DNA of 64,000 nucleotides from CAVIQK01 sp964613035 (GCA_964613035.1 CAZTFQ010000008.1:1-64000), one strand, 5' to 3'; counted from the first letter of the stretch, positions 53,098 through 61,057 are shown. Numbers and translations are program-made. The notes: generated by a model from the letters alone, not told the origin.

Positions 53098-55485
53098 ATG
53101 AAAAAAATCTTATCTGCAATAATATCGATTGTAATTCTAGGAGCGATTTTATCCGCGTGTCAAAGTTCCGCGTACTCTGTATCCGTATCCGTACGCGACG
53201 ACGTCGGCGGGCACGTAACGGGCGGAGGCTATTTTCGTACGGACGAAGAAGTCATGGTCGTTGCCACTCCGGAAGACGGCTATATATTCGACGGCTGGTA
53301 CGACGAAGAGGGTTCTAAACTAAGCGAAGAGCGTTCTTATTCTTTTCTTATGACCGACGAGGATTTTTCTCTGACGGCGATTTTCTCCGTCTGCTCTCGG
53401 CACGAGCTGGACGGGTGCGCTTGCGTCCTGTGCAATTCGGCGGTTCACGATCTTAACGAGTACTGCTACTGCGCTCGTTGTAAACAAGCCTGCCACCTTT
53501 TGGACGAAAACTGTAAATGCAAAACTTGCGGCAGGACTTATCACTCGCTTAACGCCAACGAATGCGTCTGTTCCGTATGCCAATCCCCCGTTCATATCCC
53601 CGACGACGATTGCGTCTGCTCCGTATGCGGCAACGTCGCTCATCGTCCGGGAGAAGACTGCACCTGCAAGACGTGCGGAAAAGAAGCTCACAACGTCGAC
53701 GGCAACTGCGTATGCAAAACGTGCGGAGAGGTCTCCCACGGACATAAAAACGGACTCTATTGCACGCATCGCGACGACGACTTGTGCTACTTCGGTCAAT
53801 ATCCTCAATCCGAAGTAACCGACGAAGCTCTGACGTCATCGTTAAACGACGCGGCGGGAGCTCTGCCGACCGCGTCCGACCTCGGTAATTGGACGATTAT
53901 GGACAACTATTACTCGGGAGAAGTCTCCGATTGCGCCTATTATACGGACTTAGAACTCGACGGCAAGAAGTATCGCGGAGTATATTTCACCGCCTATCGC
54001 TCTCATTACGTAGGAGAATCGACCGCGGACAATCAATCGTTCCAGTATCGCAACGGCTATCATACGGACGCCGTGTATTGGTTCCAATACGAGCCCGTAT
54101 CCTGGAGAATATTGGAATCGATCGACGGCGAAGCCCGACTGTTTTGTTCCATAGCCCTCGATTGTATGCAATTCGCCGACAGTCTTACGCCGTACGAAAC
54201 CGACGAATGGTGTTCAAAACTATACGTAACGACGATTGACGGATATAACGGCACCGAAGTTAATATAAGCTACGACGATTGCAATCCTTTCGGTATGATT
54301 GCGGGGCACTTCGGAGAGATCACGGAAATTCCTCAACACTCGTATACTGCGTCTGAATCCATAACCGAAGGCTTTAATTCCCTCGGTAAATTATTCGACG
54401 ACTTTACGGACGACTTCGATATACCTCGAGACGGTACGGAATACGCCCCTACTGTCGACGGCGCCTCTTCGGATAAATACACCGAATTTTATAATGAAGC
54501 GATAAGGCTTTATAACGACTTCTCTCTTGTTTCGTTCACTCAAAACTTAAACAACAATCTCTCCGACAGCGCGGTGATAGGCGCGAATTATCCGTACACG
54601 CTGCTCTTCGGCTCCGACGTAACTCCCGACCTCGTCGATTTCCAAACGGTCATAGCCAAGTTATTCGGATTTAATTCTAAAACCGAATTTATGGACTACG
54701 CTCAAAGTCTCGCCGACATTTACGCCGATTATAACCCCGCCGACAATAGTGAGGATAATAAAAAGTATCTTGCACTAATAAACGGATGCTTCTATTCAAA
54801 AAACGACAACGAGGAAAAGAACGTCAAAGAATACAGTTCCTTCATATTCCCTATCGCAATCAAAAACGAATCGTCTCCCGTCCTTACATATGTAATAATA
54901 GACGACAACGGGCTCGTTTCCGTCTGGATTAACGACGTTACTTCCGCGCTTAAAGCGACTAATTACAATGGTTCTCATTACACGGACGGTATAATAAACA
55001 ACGAGTTTTATTGTAAAAACATGCTCTTTATAATAGGTCCGAGACATTCCGTTATCAAACCCTCCAATTATCGGTACAGCGATATAAACGAGTGGCTCAA
55101 CGATACTTTCTTCAAGACCGCTTTCTCGGATGCCGAACGCCGAATTATGCAACGACGAATAGCATTGAACGGCGACTACAGCGGCGTCGGCACGAGTTAC
55201 GTGTCTATATTGAGTAAAAAATACTTAACTTCTCTCAATTACGGTTATAAAGATTCTCTCGCGGACGAGGACGCGCTGAGAATTAAAACCTGTTCCGATT
55301 ACGCCGCGTGTATGGGTATCCGCCGAGACGACAACGGATATTGCTGCTATTGGGTGCGCAACGCGTTCGTCACGCACGACAATTATCTGTATTGCTCGTA
55401 TGTAGACGGAAAAATTTCCAATGCAAGACGCGCCGACGATTCGGGCACCGGCGTCGCTCCCACGATAATAATATCGATTAAATAA
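53098..55485 (+). CDS. Surface lipoprotein with seven CCCH-type cysteine repeats and a DUF6273 domain
   Basis: 795 aa. Signal peptide with lipobox LSAC (Cys21), then one InlB-like unit (about 25-97: VVATPEDGYIFDGWYDEEG). Residues ~99-214 are seven tandem 15-17-residue units of the form C-x-C-x2-C-x4-H, for example DCVCSVCGNVAH and DCTCKTCGKEAH, likely metal-binding. A DUF6273 domain follows: LCYFGQYPQSEV (about 229-240), AVYWFQYEPVSWRILE, and a C-terminal part with SDYAACMGI and YWVRNAFV. DUF6273 occurs in many gut Firmicutes surface proteins; its role is unknown. It is divergent from the XRE gene and probably controlled by it. Confidence 0.85.
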   Translation: MKKILSAIISIVILGAILSACQSSAYSVSVSVRDDVGGHVTGGGYFRTDEEVMVVATPEDGYIFDGWYDEEGSKLSEERSYSFLMTDEDFSLTAIFSVCSRHELDGCACVLCNSAVHDLNEYCYCARCKQACHLLDENCKCKTCGRTYHSLNANECVCSVCQSPVHIPDDDCVCSVCGNVAHRPGEDCTCKTCGKEAHNVDGNCVCKTCGEVSHGHKNGLYCTHRDDDLCYFGQYPQSEVTDEALTSSLNDAAGALPTASDLGNWTIMDNYYSGEVSDCAYYTDLELDGKKYRGVYFTAYRSHYVGESTADNQSFQYRNGYHTDAVYWFQYEPVSWRILESIDGEARLFCSIALDCMQFADSLTPYETDEWCSKLYVTTIDGYNGTEVNISYDDCNPFGMIAGHFGEITEIPQHSYTASESITEGFNSLGKLFDDFTDDFDIPRDGTEYAPTVDGASSDKYTEFYNEAIRLYNDFSLVSFTQNLNNNLSDSAVIGANYPYTLLFGSDVTPDLVDFQTVIAKLFGFNSKTEFMDYAQSLADIYADYNPADNSEDNKKYLALINGCFYSKNDNEEKNVKEYSSFIFPIAIKNESSPVLTYVIIDDNGLVSVWINDVTSALKATNYNGSHYTDGIINNEFYCKNMLFIIGPRHSVIKPSNYRYSDINEWLNDTFFKTAFSDAERRIMQRRIALNGDYSGVGTSYVSILSKKYLTSLNYGYKDSLADEDALRIKTCSDYAACMGIRRDDNGYCCYWVRNAFVTHDNYLYCSYVDGKISNARRADDSGTGVAPTIIISIK

Positions 55486-55486
55486 A

Positions 55487-55546
55487 AACTCGCATCAAAA
55501 GACGCGAGTTGCGTTTCCCCGACAAGACGTCGGGGTTATTTTTTAT
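55487..55546. terminator. Two converging-gene terminators
   Basis: Hairpin 1: AACTCGC (55487-55493) with GCGAGTT (55504-55510); its minus-strand side is followed by TTTTTATTT, so it serves the leftward gene at 55568. Hairpin 2: CCCCGAC (55517-55523), loop AAGAC, GTCGGGG (55529-55535), then TTATTTTTTAT on the plus strand, for the DUF6273 gene. Confidence 0.92.
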
Positions 55547-55567
55547 CCTTATTATATATACAGCGGA

Positions 55568-57355
55568 CTAAAGAACCGCCGACGCCACGTCCGATATATC
55601 GGTAACGTAGCCTATCAGAAGTATTACGTGCTTCGATCCGTCCTTGACGTGCATAACGAACAGTTCCGGTTCTACTCCGTCGCCGTCGCTGCCCTTGACA
55701 TAATAATAGCTGTTGCGAGACTTTTCTGCAAGTCTGACGTCGTACGACGCGGACGTCTCGAGGTATTCCTCATACGCCGCTCTGACGTCGCCGAACAATT
55801 CTTCCGCGACATCCGAGTCTTCCGTATAAAAAGCCGTCAACTTCAAGGTGGCGCCGACCGTAGCGGACGCCTCTATAACCTCGACCGAGCACGCGTCGAG
55901 AGAATCTTTAACGTATTCCGCCCTTCTCTCTGACGCCGAAAACCCATTCCCCAGACTCGCTACAAAACCGTCTCTGGTATAATCAAGATTTTCGACGCCG
56001 CTGACGGAGCGCATCAGTTCCGCCCTCTCGGCGCTCGCCGTCTTGTATCTCAAAGATATCGTGGCGTTACCTATCGCAAAAACCAGCTCGCCGTTGACGT
56101 AGTCGTCGTTGGCGTCCATATATTCTATGTACAGAGCGACTTTTCCGTTAACGCTCGTCTCTAAAAGAGTTTCGTCGGCTCCGACCGTCATTCCCGATAT
56201 CGCCGCGGCTGCTGCTTCTTCGGAGTCGTATTCGATGATCTCCGCTTCTCTGGAAGACAGGACGTTTTCTCCTGCGTATCCGGCAAGAAATTCACTCATA
56301 TCGTCGTCGGACGGGAACGTGTACAGTCCTGCGAAGCTGTCAGAATAGAGACTCACGGTCTTCCCGTCGGAATCCGTGTAAGTACTATCGAGAATACATC
56401 CCTTTTTCAGAGCGTATTCCTTGACCTTTTCCACACTCTCGTAGGCGCCGTCGGACAGAAAATCTCCCGTTCCGAGTCGAGTCAGATACTCCGACGCGGT
56501 CTTGTCCGATTCAGTCTCCTCTTTGATGACGACGTTCTCGGAAGCGGAACTAATCAACGCGCAACCGTTGCCGCCCAGATTGAGGAAGAGTCTGTCTCTC
56601 GCTATATTCCCCACTACGGAAAAATCGGGATAATCGCTCAGTTTATAACTCGCCGAAGCGTACTTAAGCTCGTTGTAGAAGTCCTCTCCCTTGTTTTTAT
56701 ATACCGTCACGCGGGAACGCGCCGAGAGATACTCGCCGTAATCCTTATTATATACGTCGTAATCGTCCGTAGACTCGACTACCTCGTATCCGTGCTTGAT
56801 AAGATATTCCGCTATCCCCGCTCTGTCGTATGACGCGGCGCTGAGATTCCTTATGGTGGATATGGCGGAATCCTTAACGTAATACATCGTGGAATATACG
56901 GTGTTGCCCCTCAAAAGGAAGCTCCCCGACGTTTTCACTCCGGCGGATTGTTCCTCGTAGACAAATGCTCCGTTTGTCCTAAAAAGACTCCCCGGAGCGC
57001 TTTCCACGCATTCGCCATAATAAGAATCGGCGGCTTCGTCGGAATCGAAGTTTTTGATGACAATAACGGACGCCTTGTCTCCCGAGAGCGTCTTCCTGAA
57101 ATATTCCGTAACGTCCTCTTCGTCGGTCGACTTCTTGGAAAAATCTCCCCTTCTGAGATAACTCTCCGCGTCCGCTACGGACGTGAGCGGCATATCGCCG
57201 AAACCTTGGCGAGAAAGATACTTCTCCAGCCTGTCCGCATCGGTAACGGCGCCGTCGTCGGCATTGTTAACGACCAGCGCGATGACGACGTTGGCGACGA
57301 CCACTATTATCAATATAACCGCGAGAGCTATATACAAAACGTTCTTCTTTTCCAT
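55568..57355 (-). CDS. Membrane-anchored extracytoplasmic protein, unknown function
   Basis: 595 aa from the ATG at 57355, chosen for the GGAG site just upstream and because the protein then starts with a basic residue pair and one transmembrane helix (about residues 6-30, VLYIALAVILIIVVVANVVIALVV). The remainder is hydrophilic and acidic with many Asp-Ser-Asp-Tyr segments. It should lie outside the membrane. Short repeated patterns such as SDEAADSYYGE, SEEAAAAAISG and AEYVKDSLDA suggest several similar alpha/beta units, but I do not recognise a family. It has its own strong promoter. Confidence 0.75.
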   Translation of the reverse strand: MEKKNVLYIALAVILIIVVVANVVIALVVNNADDGAVTDADRLEKYLSRQGFGDMPLTSVADAESYLRRGDFSKKSTDEEDVTEYFRKTLSGDKASVIVIKNFDSDEAADSYYGECVESAPGSLFRTNGAFVYEEQSAGVKTSGSFLLRGNTVYSTMYYVKDSAISTIRNLSAASYDRAGIAEYLIKHGYEVVESTDDYDVYNKDYGEYLSARSRVTVYKNKGEDFYNELKYASASYKLSDYPDFSVVGNIARDRLFLNLGGNGCALISSASENVVIKEETESDKTASEYLTRLGTGDFLSDGAYESVEKVKEYALKKGCILDSTYTDSDGKTVSLYSDSFAGLYTFPSDDDMSEFLAGYAGENVLSSREAEIIEYDSEEAAAAAISGMTVGADETLLETSVNGKVALYIEYMDANDDYVNGELVFAIGNATISLRYKTASAERAELMRSVSGVENLDYTRDGFVASLGNGFSASERRAEYVKDSLDACSVEVIEASATVGATLKLTAFYTEDSDVAEELFGDVRAAYEEYLETSASYDVRLAEKSRNSYYYVKGSDGDGVEPELFVMHVKDGSKHVILLIGYVTDISDVASAVL

Positions 57356-57399
57356 AAAACTCCGTGTCCGAGCGTGTCTATACACACCCTAACAGTATA

Positions 57400-57428
57400 A
57401 TTATAATCGCATTCCCTCTCGTAGTCAA
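57400..57428 (-). promoter_or_regulatory. Promoter of the membrane-anchored unknown gene
   Basis: -35 TTGACT (57423-57428), 17-nt spacer, -10 TATAAT (57400-57405) on the minus strand, about 45 nt ahead of the ATG at 57355. Confidence 0.85.
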
Positions 57429-57484
57429 TAGCCAAATCTCTCCCTAGTCTCTCTGTCCGTCGCGCCTCTAATATCGGACAAAGG

Positions 57485-57649
57485 AAAGGCTAGCGAAACG
57501 TTTTCGCCGGCCCTTTTTGTTTTATCGATCCCTTGACGGGAATGCCCGCGCGACGGAAAGACCGTCGACGGCGCGTTTTATTTACGACGATTAAAAAATT
57601 GCGTCTGTCTAATAATCGAAAAGCCCGGCTTTCGTTCGGGCTTTTCGAT
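57485..57649. terminator. Cluster of three terminator-like hairpins
   Basis: Hairpin A 57488-57512 (imperfect, arms GGCTAGCGAA and TTCGCCGGCC) followed by TTTTTGTTTTA on the plus strand. Hairpin B 57551-57567 (CGACGG/CCGTCG, extended by outer CG pairs) followed by TTTTATTTA on the plus strand. Hairpin C 57615-57649 has a perfect 13-bp stem, T-rich inside the arms, and ends the leftward LRR gene. No plus-strand gene feeds A and B. Nothing else is seen in 57429-57677. Confidence 0.7.
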
Positions 57650-57677
57650 ATAATATCACCAATTGAATCAATCGGAG

Positions 57678-58397
57678 TTACCTTACGTATTTGACGTAAC
57701 CGTCTTTATCGGAAGAGGGACTATTCGGGAAGGCGGTCGCGATATAATTGCTGACTTCCAGCCCTTCTTTAACGTACACCGTTTCGGCATATTCCAACAA
57801 TTTGCTGTCGGAAGAACTAAATTTCGCCACGTTGTAGGAATCTATGGTTACGGTTGCGAGTTTTTTGCAGTTGAGAAAAGCGTCCGTATCTATTTTCTTA
57901 ACGCCTTTAGGAATAATTATGCTCTCGAGAGCGCCGCAACTTTTGAATGCTTCCACTCCGATATTAACCAGGCTCTCGGGCAGGACTATCTCGGTAAGTC
58001 CGCTATATTGGAAGGCATAACTCGTAATGCCGACGGTATCGTCCTTAAGAGTAACGACCGTGTCCTCAAGATGAAGACTCTTTACGGCATAAACGAACTT
58101 CCCCGCATAGATCGGTACTTTGTAGGGCTGATTCTCATACCACGCGGTGTTATCGAAGACGTGGGAATCGATGCGCGTCACGAAATCGGGAATGTCCAAC
58201 TCTGTAATAGTATTATCTTTCACTCCCCATATTACATAATCCGAGTCCAGTTGCTTTATTTTCAGAGTATCGTGATCCAGATTGATCGGCTCCTCTTCGG
58301 GGGCAGGCTCGCCGCAAGCCGTGAATACGACCGCCAGCGCCGCTACCATAACGCAAGTCAACGCTAAAACGGCTATAGTCTTAATTGCTTTTTTCAT
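57678..58397 (-). CDS. BspA-like leucine-rich-repeat (LRR_5) lipoprotein
   Basis: 239 aa from the ATG at 58397, set by GGAG just upstream and a normal signal peptide MKKAIKTIAVLALTC... with a lipobox-like FTAC. An in-frame start further up reads through a G run and is rejected. After an acidic linker come LRR_5 repeats of the Treponema pallidum/BspA type: ITELDIPDFVTRIDSHVF, LTEIVLPESLVNIGVEAF, LESIIIPKGVKKIDTDAF, ATVTIDSYNVAKF. These surface proteins bind host or partner molecules. Expression may vary through the G run in its promoter. Confidence 0.9.
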   Translation of the reverse strand: MKKAIKTIAVLALTCVMVAALAVVFTACGEPAPEEEPINLDHDTLKIKQLDSDYVIWGVKDNTITELDIPDFVTRIDSHVFDNTAWYENQPYKVPIYAGKFVYAVKSLHLEDTVVTLKDDTVGITSYAFQYSGLTEIVLPESLVNIGVEAFKSCGALESIIIPKGVKKIDTDAFLNCKKLATVTIDSYNVAKFSSSDSKLLEYAETVYVKEGLEVSNYIATAFPNSPSSDKDGYVKYVR

Positions 58398-58422
58398 ATT
58401 TGTCTCCTTCTTTTTATTTATT

Positions 58423-58460
58423 ATTATAATAGTACCCCCCCCCCCCCGAAAAATTGTCAA
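58423..58460 (-). promoter_or_regulatory. Promoter with a 13-G spacer tract (candidate phase-variable promoter)
   Basis: On the minus strand -35 TTGACA (58455-58460) is followed by ATTTTTC, then 13 G (58447-58435), then TACTAT (58429-58434) and, overlapping further on, TATTAT and TATAAT (58423-58428). With 13 G the spacer to TACTAT is 20 nt; loss of three G would give the ideal 17. This is the layout of known phase-variable promoters. The tract length in the assembly may itself be unreliable. Confidence 0.7.
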
Positions 58461-58669
58461 TACTTATCCACAAAAAATTAAAAAATCTTCTCCTAACGTA
58501 TAGTTTTACAATTTTAGACGTGGTTGGAGCTGCGTCTTCTTTTTTATTAAGAGCGTATATCCTTCATCATTTGCCCTGATAGACGGCTATATAGTCTATC
58601 TCCCCTTGATACAGTGGCGTATAGCCTTGTAAATACATTAAATGGCATTTAAGCCGAAGGAGAAACAAA

Positions 58670-58936
58670 ATGCAAGTACAACTTTTTAAAAAACTCAACG
58701 ATTACGTAGACAAAAACGGTGAAGAAAAAACCGCTACCAACTTTTATGTTAAATGCGGTGATTCGATGATCCCTATCGAAGTCCGATATTTTCAAGGCCT
58801 GGACGGTGTAGATCCTAATTATCGCGGTCGCAAAATGGTCATGTCTTCTTTTGCCGAAGAACTTCTTGACGACGATAAAAGTCAGAGAAAAATTCAAAGT
58901 TCGGAAAAAGGTGAAAACGGTAAAAAACTAGGTTAA
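58670..58936 (+). CDS. Small mobile-element protein, possible ssDNA-binding protein
   Basis: 88 aa with a strong AAGGAGAAA ribosome binding site. It starts MQVQLFKKLNDYVDKNG, has NFYVKCGDSMIPIEVRYF strands, and ends in a charged, flexible tail (LLDDDKSQRKIQSSEKG). I do not recognise a named family with certainty. Its size, beta-rich core and position directly ahead of a rolling-circle Rep remnant fit the small single-strand DNA-binding proteins of filamentous phages and rolling-circle plasmids. That is inference from context. Confidence 0.7.
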   Translation: MQVQLFKKLNDYVDKNGEEKTATNFYVKCGDSMIPIEVRYFQGLDGVDPNYRGRKMVMSSFAEELLDDDKSQRKIQSSEKGENGKKLG

Positions 58937-58965
58937 AAATCCTTAATAAATACTAAAGTATTTAG

Positions 58966-58999
58966 CCCGAACCCCTTGGGCTTGTCTAAGGGGTTCGGG
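58966..58999. repeat. 12-bp perfect palindrome of the rolling-circle remnant
   Basis: CCCGAACCCCTT (58966-58977), 10-nt loop, AAGGGGTTCGGG (58988-58999). It lies between the 88-aa gene and the Rep fragment. No T run follows, so it is not a classic terminator. A double- or single-strand origin hairpin of the former element is a reasonable guess. Confidence 0.7.
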
Positions 59000-59042
59000 A
59001 AAAAGGTGAAAATCTAGGAAATTGCAGAGGGGATTAATATAA

Positions 59043-59306
59043 ATGCAATTGAAACACTATGAAATTGTTACCGACGTGGACAAATTGAAAGTCGATATTC
59101 AAAAAGTCTGCATGGAACATAAAACAATCAAGCATTGGGCATATATCCTACACGATAAAGACGATACTCGCGCGCACTATCATATCTACGTTAATTTCGG
59201 CAATGCCGGCGTTCCTCACGATAGTTTAAGGCATCCGCCTGCGCTAAAAATGACGTCTCGAAAGACGCCATTTTTGTTTTTTAGAATAATGTTCATTTTC
59301 GATTAG
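59043..59306 (+). pseudogene. Truncated rolling-circle replication initiator (HUH Rep)
   Basis: The first ~62 residues match the N-terminus of RepB/Rep_2-type plasmid initiators: LKHYEIVTDVDKL, then KHWAYILHDKDDTRAHYHIYV, where H-x-H is the metal-binding HUH motif (about residues 48-50). The catalytic Tyr that should follow is missing. From about 59235 the frame runs into a repeat unit (starting CCGCCTGCGCT) and adds ~25 unrelated residues. Full-length Reps are ~200 aa or more, so this is a remnant. The normal start with a GAGGGG-like site is kept. Confidence 0.8.
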
Positions 59307-59456
59307 ATTGGGTGTCAGACGAGGCAGGCGCGGAACGCTCCTGCTCGGCTAGGACGGCGCTGTTTACTACCGCCTACGCGGTCTTAGTTTGCGACGTCCG
59401 CCTGCGCTAAAAAAGACATCGCGAGGATGTCTTTTTTGTTTCTAAATAAATGGTTA
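59235..59456 (+). repeat. Tandem repeat units with terminator hairpins, interrupting rep
   Basis: Two diverged units begin with CCGCCTGCGCTAAAAA at 59235 and 59398 (163 bp apart). Each has a hairpin with A/T arms (59246-59275; 59409-59437, the second perfect: AAAAAAGACATC/GATGTCTTTTTT), then TTTTCGATTA (59296-59305; 59457-59466, 161 bp apart) and GTGTCAGAC. The first unit's tail is diverged. Either hairpin could end rightward transcription. Confidence 0.75.
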
Positions 59457-59580
59457 TTTTCGATTAGACGTGGTGTCAGACAAGCAAACGCGCGAAGCAC
59501 AGCGCCGACGTGTACTCAGACGTACTCTAGGCGCGCGCATCGCAAGCGTTGCGCAGTATCACGCCGCGGATAATCGAAAA
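59457..59580. repeat. Palindromic element, copy B (downstream of rplA)
   Basis: The ends TTTTCGATTA (59457-59466) and TAATCGAAAA (59571-59580) are perfect inverted repeats. The core shares GTGTCAG, GCAAACG-GCGAAGC, GCGCCGACGTGTA, CTACTCTAGGCGCG-type and ATCGCAAGCGTTGCG-type blocks with copies C and D. It starts 3 bp after the rplA stop codon. The nested GC arms would fold as RNA and may end or stabilise the rplA transcript. Confidence 0.75.
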
Positions 59581-59583
59581 GAA

Positions 59584-60270
59584 CTAGATTTGTTTGTAAT
59601 AAACCTTAATTCCGGGACCCATGGTGGACGCCATGGTGATACCTTTAAGGTAGGTACCCTTGGACGCCGCAGGTTTCGCCTTAACGATAGCTTCCATGAG
59701 GACGTCGAAGTTCTCTTTCAGCTTCTCTACGCCGAAGGACTTCTTACCGATGATAACGTGACAGATGTTGGTCTTGTCTACTCTGTACTCGACTTTACCT
59801 GCTTTGATATCCTTGATTGCCTTGGCGATATCCATAGAGACGGTGCCGGACTTGGGGTTAGGCATAAGTCCTTTAGGTCCGAGGATTTTACCGAGTCTGC
59901 CTACGACACCCATCATGTCGGGGGTGGTGACGATGACGTCGTAATCAAACCAAGCCTCGTTCTGAATCTTGGCGACGAGTTCTTCCGCTCCGACGAAGTC
60001 CGCGCCCGCAGCCTGTGCGAGGTCGGCTTTTTCGCCCTTACAGAGAGCGAGAACTCTGAGAGTTTTACCGGTACCGTGAGGAAGTACGACGACTCCACGG
60101 ACCTGCTGATCTGCGTGACGGCTGTCTACGCCCAGCTTGATGTGAAGTTCGATAGTCTCGTCGAACTTAGCCTTAGAGGTCTCGATTGCGAGCTTGATTG
60201 CTTCTTCCGCTTCATAAGTGCGGGACTCGATTGCCTTTTTTGAATCTACGTATTTTTTTCCGCGTTGCAT
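59584..60270 (-). CDS. rplA: 50S ribosomal protein L1
   Basis: 228 aa. L1 forms the mobile stalk that moves E-site tRNA, and in many bacteria represses rplK-rplA by binding their mRNA. Start MQRGKKYVDSKKAIESRTYE; signature MMGVVGRLGKILGPKGLMPNPKSGTV is intact. It lies 13 bp after rplK. The usual next genes rplJ and rplL are absent; a palindromic element and a mobile-element remnant follow instead. Confidence 0.99.
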   Translation of the reverse strand: MQRGKKYVDSKKAIESRTYEAEEAIKLAIETSKAKFDETIELHIKLGVDSRHADQQVRGVVVLPHGTGKTLRVLALCKGEKADLAQAAGADFVGAEELVAKIQNEAWFDYDVIVTTPDMMGVVGRLGKILGPKGLMPNPKSGTVSMDIAKAIKDIKAGKVEYRVDKTNICHVIIGKKSFGVEKLKENFDVLMEAIVKAKPAASKGTYLKGITMASTMGPGIKVYYKQI

Positions 60271-60283
60271 ATCTAGTTCCTCC

Positions 60284-60709
60284 TTATTCTTCTACCGTGA
60301 TGCCCATGGAGCGAGCGGTGCCTGCGATCATGCTCATAGCGGACTCTACGCTGGCGGCGTTGAGGTCTGCCATCTTAGTCTTGGCGATCTCTTCCAGTTG
60401 AGCCTTAGTGAGCTTGGCGACTTTGTTGGTATTGGGTCTGTCGGAAGCGGTATCGATACCGACTGCCTTCTTGATAAGGACGGCTGCCGGAGGGGTCTTC
60501 ATAATGAAGGTGAAAGAACGATCCGCGTAGATGGTCATTACGACAGGTATGATCATACCGGTCTGAGACGCGGTCTTCTCGTTGAATTCCTTAGTAAAAG
60601 AAGGAATATTGATACCGTGAGGTCCTAACGTGGAACCTACAGGGGGACCGGGGGTTGCTTTACCCGCGGGAAGTTGCAGTTTGACTACTGCCGTTACTTT
60701 TTTTGCCAT
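60284..60709 (-). CDS. rplK: 50S ribosomal protein L11
   Basis: 141 aa from the ATG at 60709 (MAKKVTAVVKLQLPAGKATPGPPVG), with GGAGG correctly spaced. A TTG five codons upstream is rejected because it overlaps that site. L11 forms the GTPase-associated stalk base and is needed for RelA activation. The proline-rich N-terminal segment and the C-terminal domain are both complete. It is separated from nusG by ~470 bp containing two palindromic elements. Confidence 0.99.
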   Translation of the reverse strand: MAKKVTAVVKLQLPAGKATPGPPVGSTLGPHGINIPSFTKEFNEKTASQTGMIIPVVMTIYADRSFTFIMKTPPAAVLIKKAVGIDTASDRPNTNKVAKLTKAQLEEIAKTKMADLNAASVESAMSMIAGTARSMGITVEE

Positions 60710-60927
60710 AGTGGTTTCCTCCAACTATCTGGTAATAACGAGTATGCATTGTATAGAGATTTTACATACTCTCCCATATTAACTTGTCGAAGCCCTTTAT
60801 AGGGGCGTCCCGCAGGATAATCGTGACGACGGAGCAAGCAATGGTTAAATTAGAATGCACGATTATTCCTAAACGGCGATTAAGAAGAGAATTATCACCG
60901 GACAATATCCGCGCTATTCTCTATATT

Positions 60928-61051
60928 GATTTTGAGAAGAATTGCCGTGTCAGACAAGGCAAGGGAGTAACGCAACCGCGACGTGTAGTAGACCTACTCG
61001 AGCGGTGAGTAACGCACTTTAACGCCGTATCACACGCATTCACTCTTCTCT
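60928..61051. repeat. Palindromic element, copy C (nusG-rplK spacer)
   Basis: It starts with GATTTTGAGAAGAATTGCCGTG near 60928 and ends with the imperfect complement CACACGCATTCACTCTTCTC near 61050. The core shares GTGTCAGACAAGGCAA, CGCGACGTGTAGTAGACCTA and GTATCACACGC with copies B and D. The remaining spacer 60725-60927 holds a GCCC/GGGC hairpin (about 60795-60809), possible -10 boxes for rplK with no clear -35, and an AGAGAATTA/TATTCTCT palindrome near 60887-60922. Confidence 0.65.
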
Positions 61052-61057
61052 ATGAGC

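Noticed and set aside
53320..53839. Leftward frames opposite the cysteine repeats
   Set aside because: They mirror the repetitive codons of the real lipoprotein gene and lack start signals.
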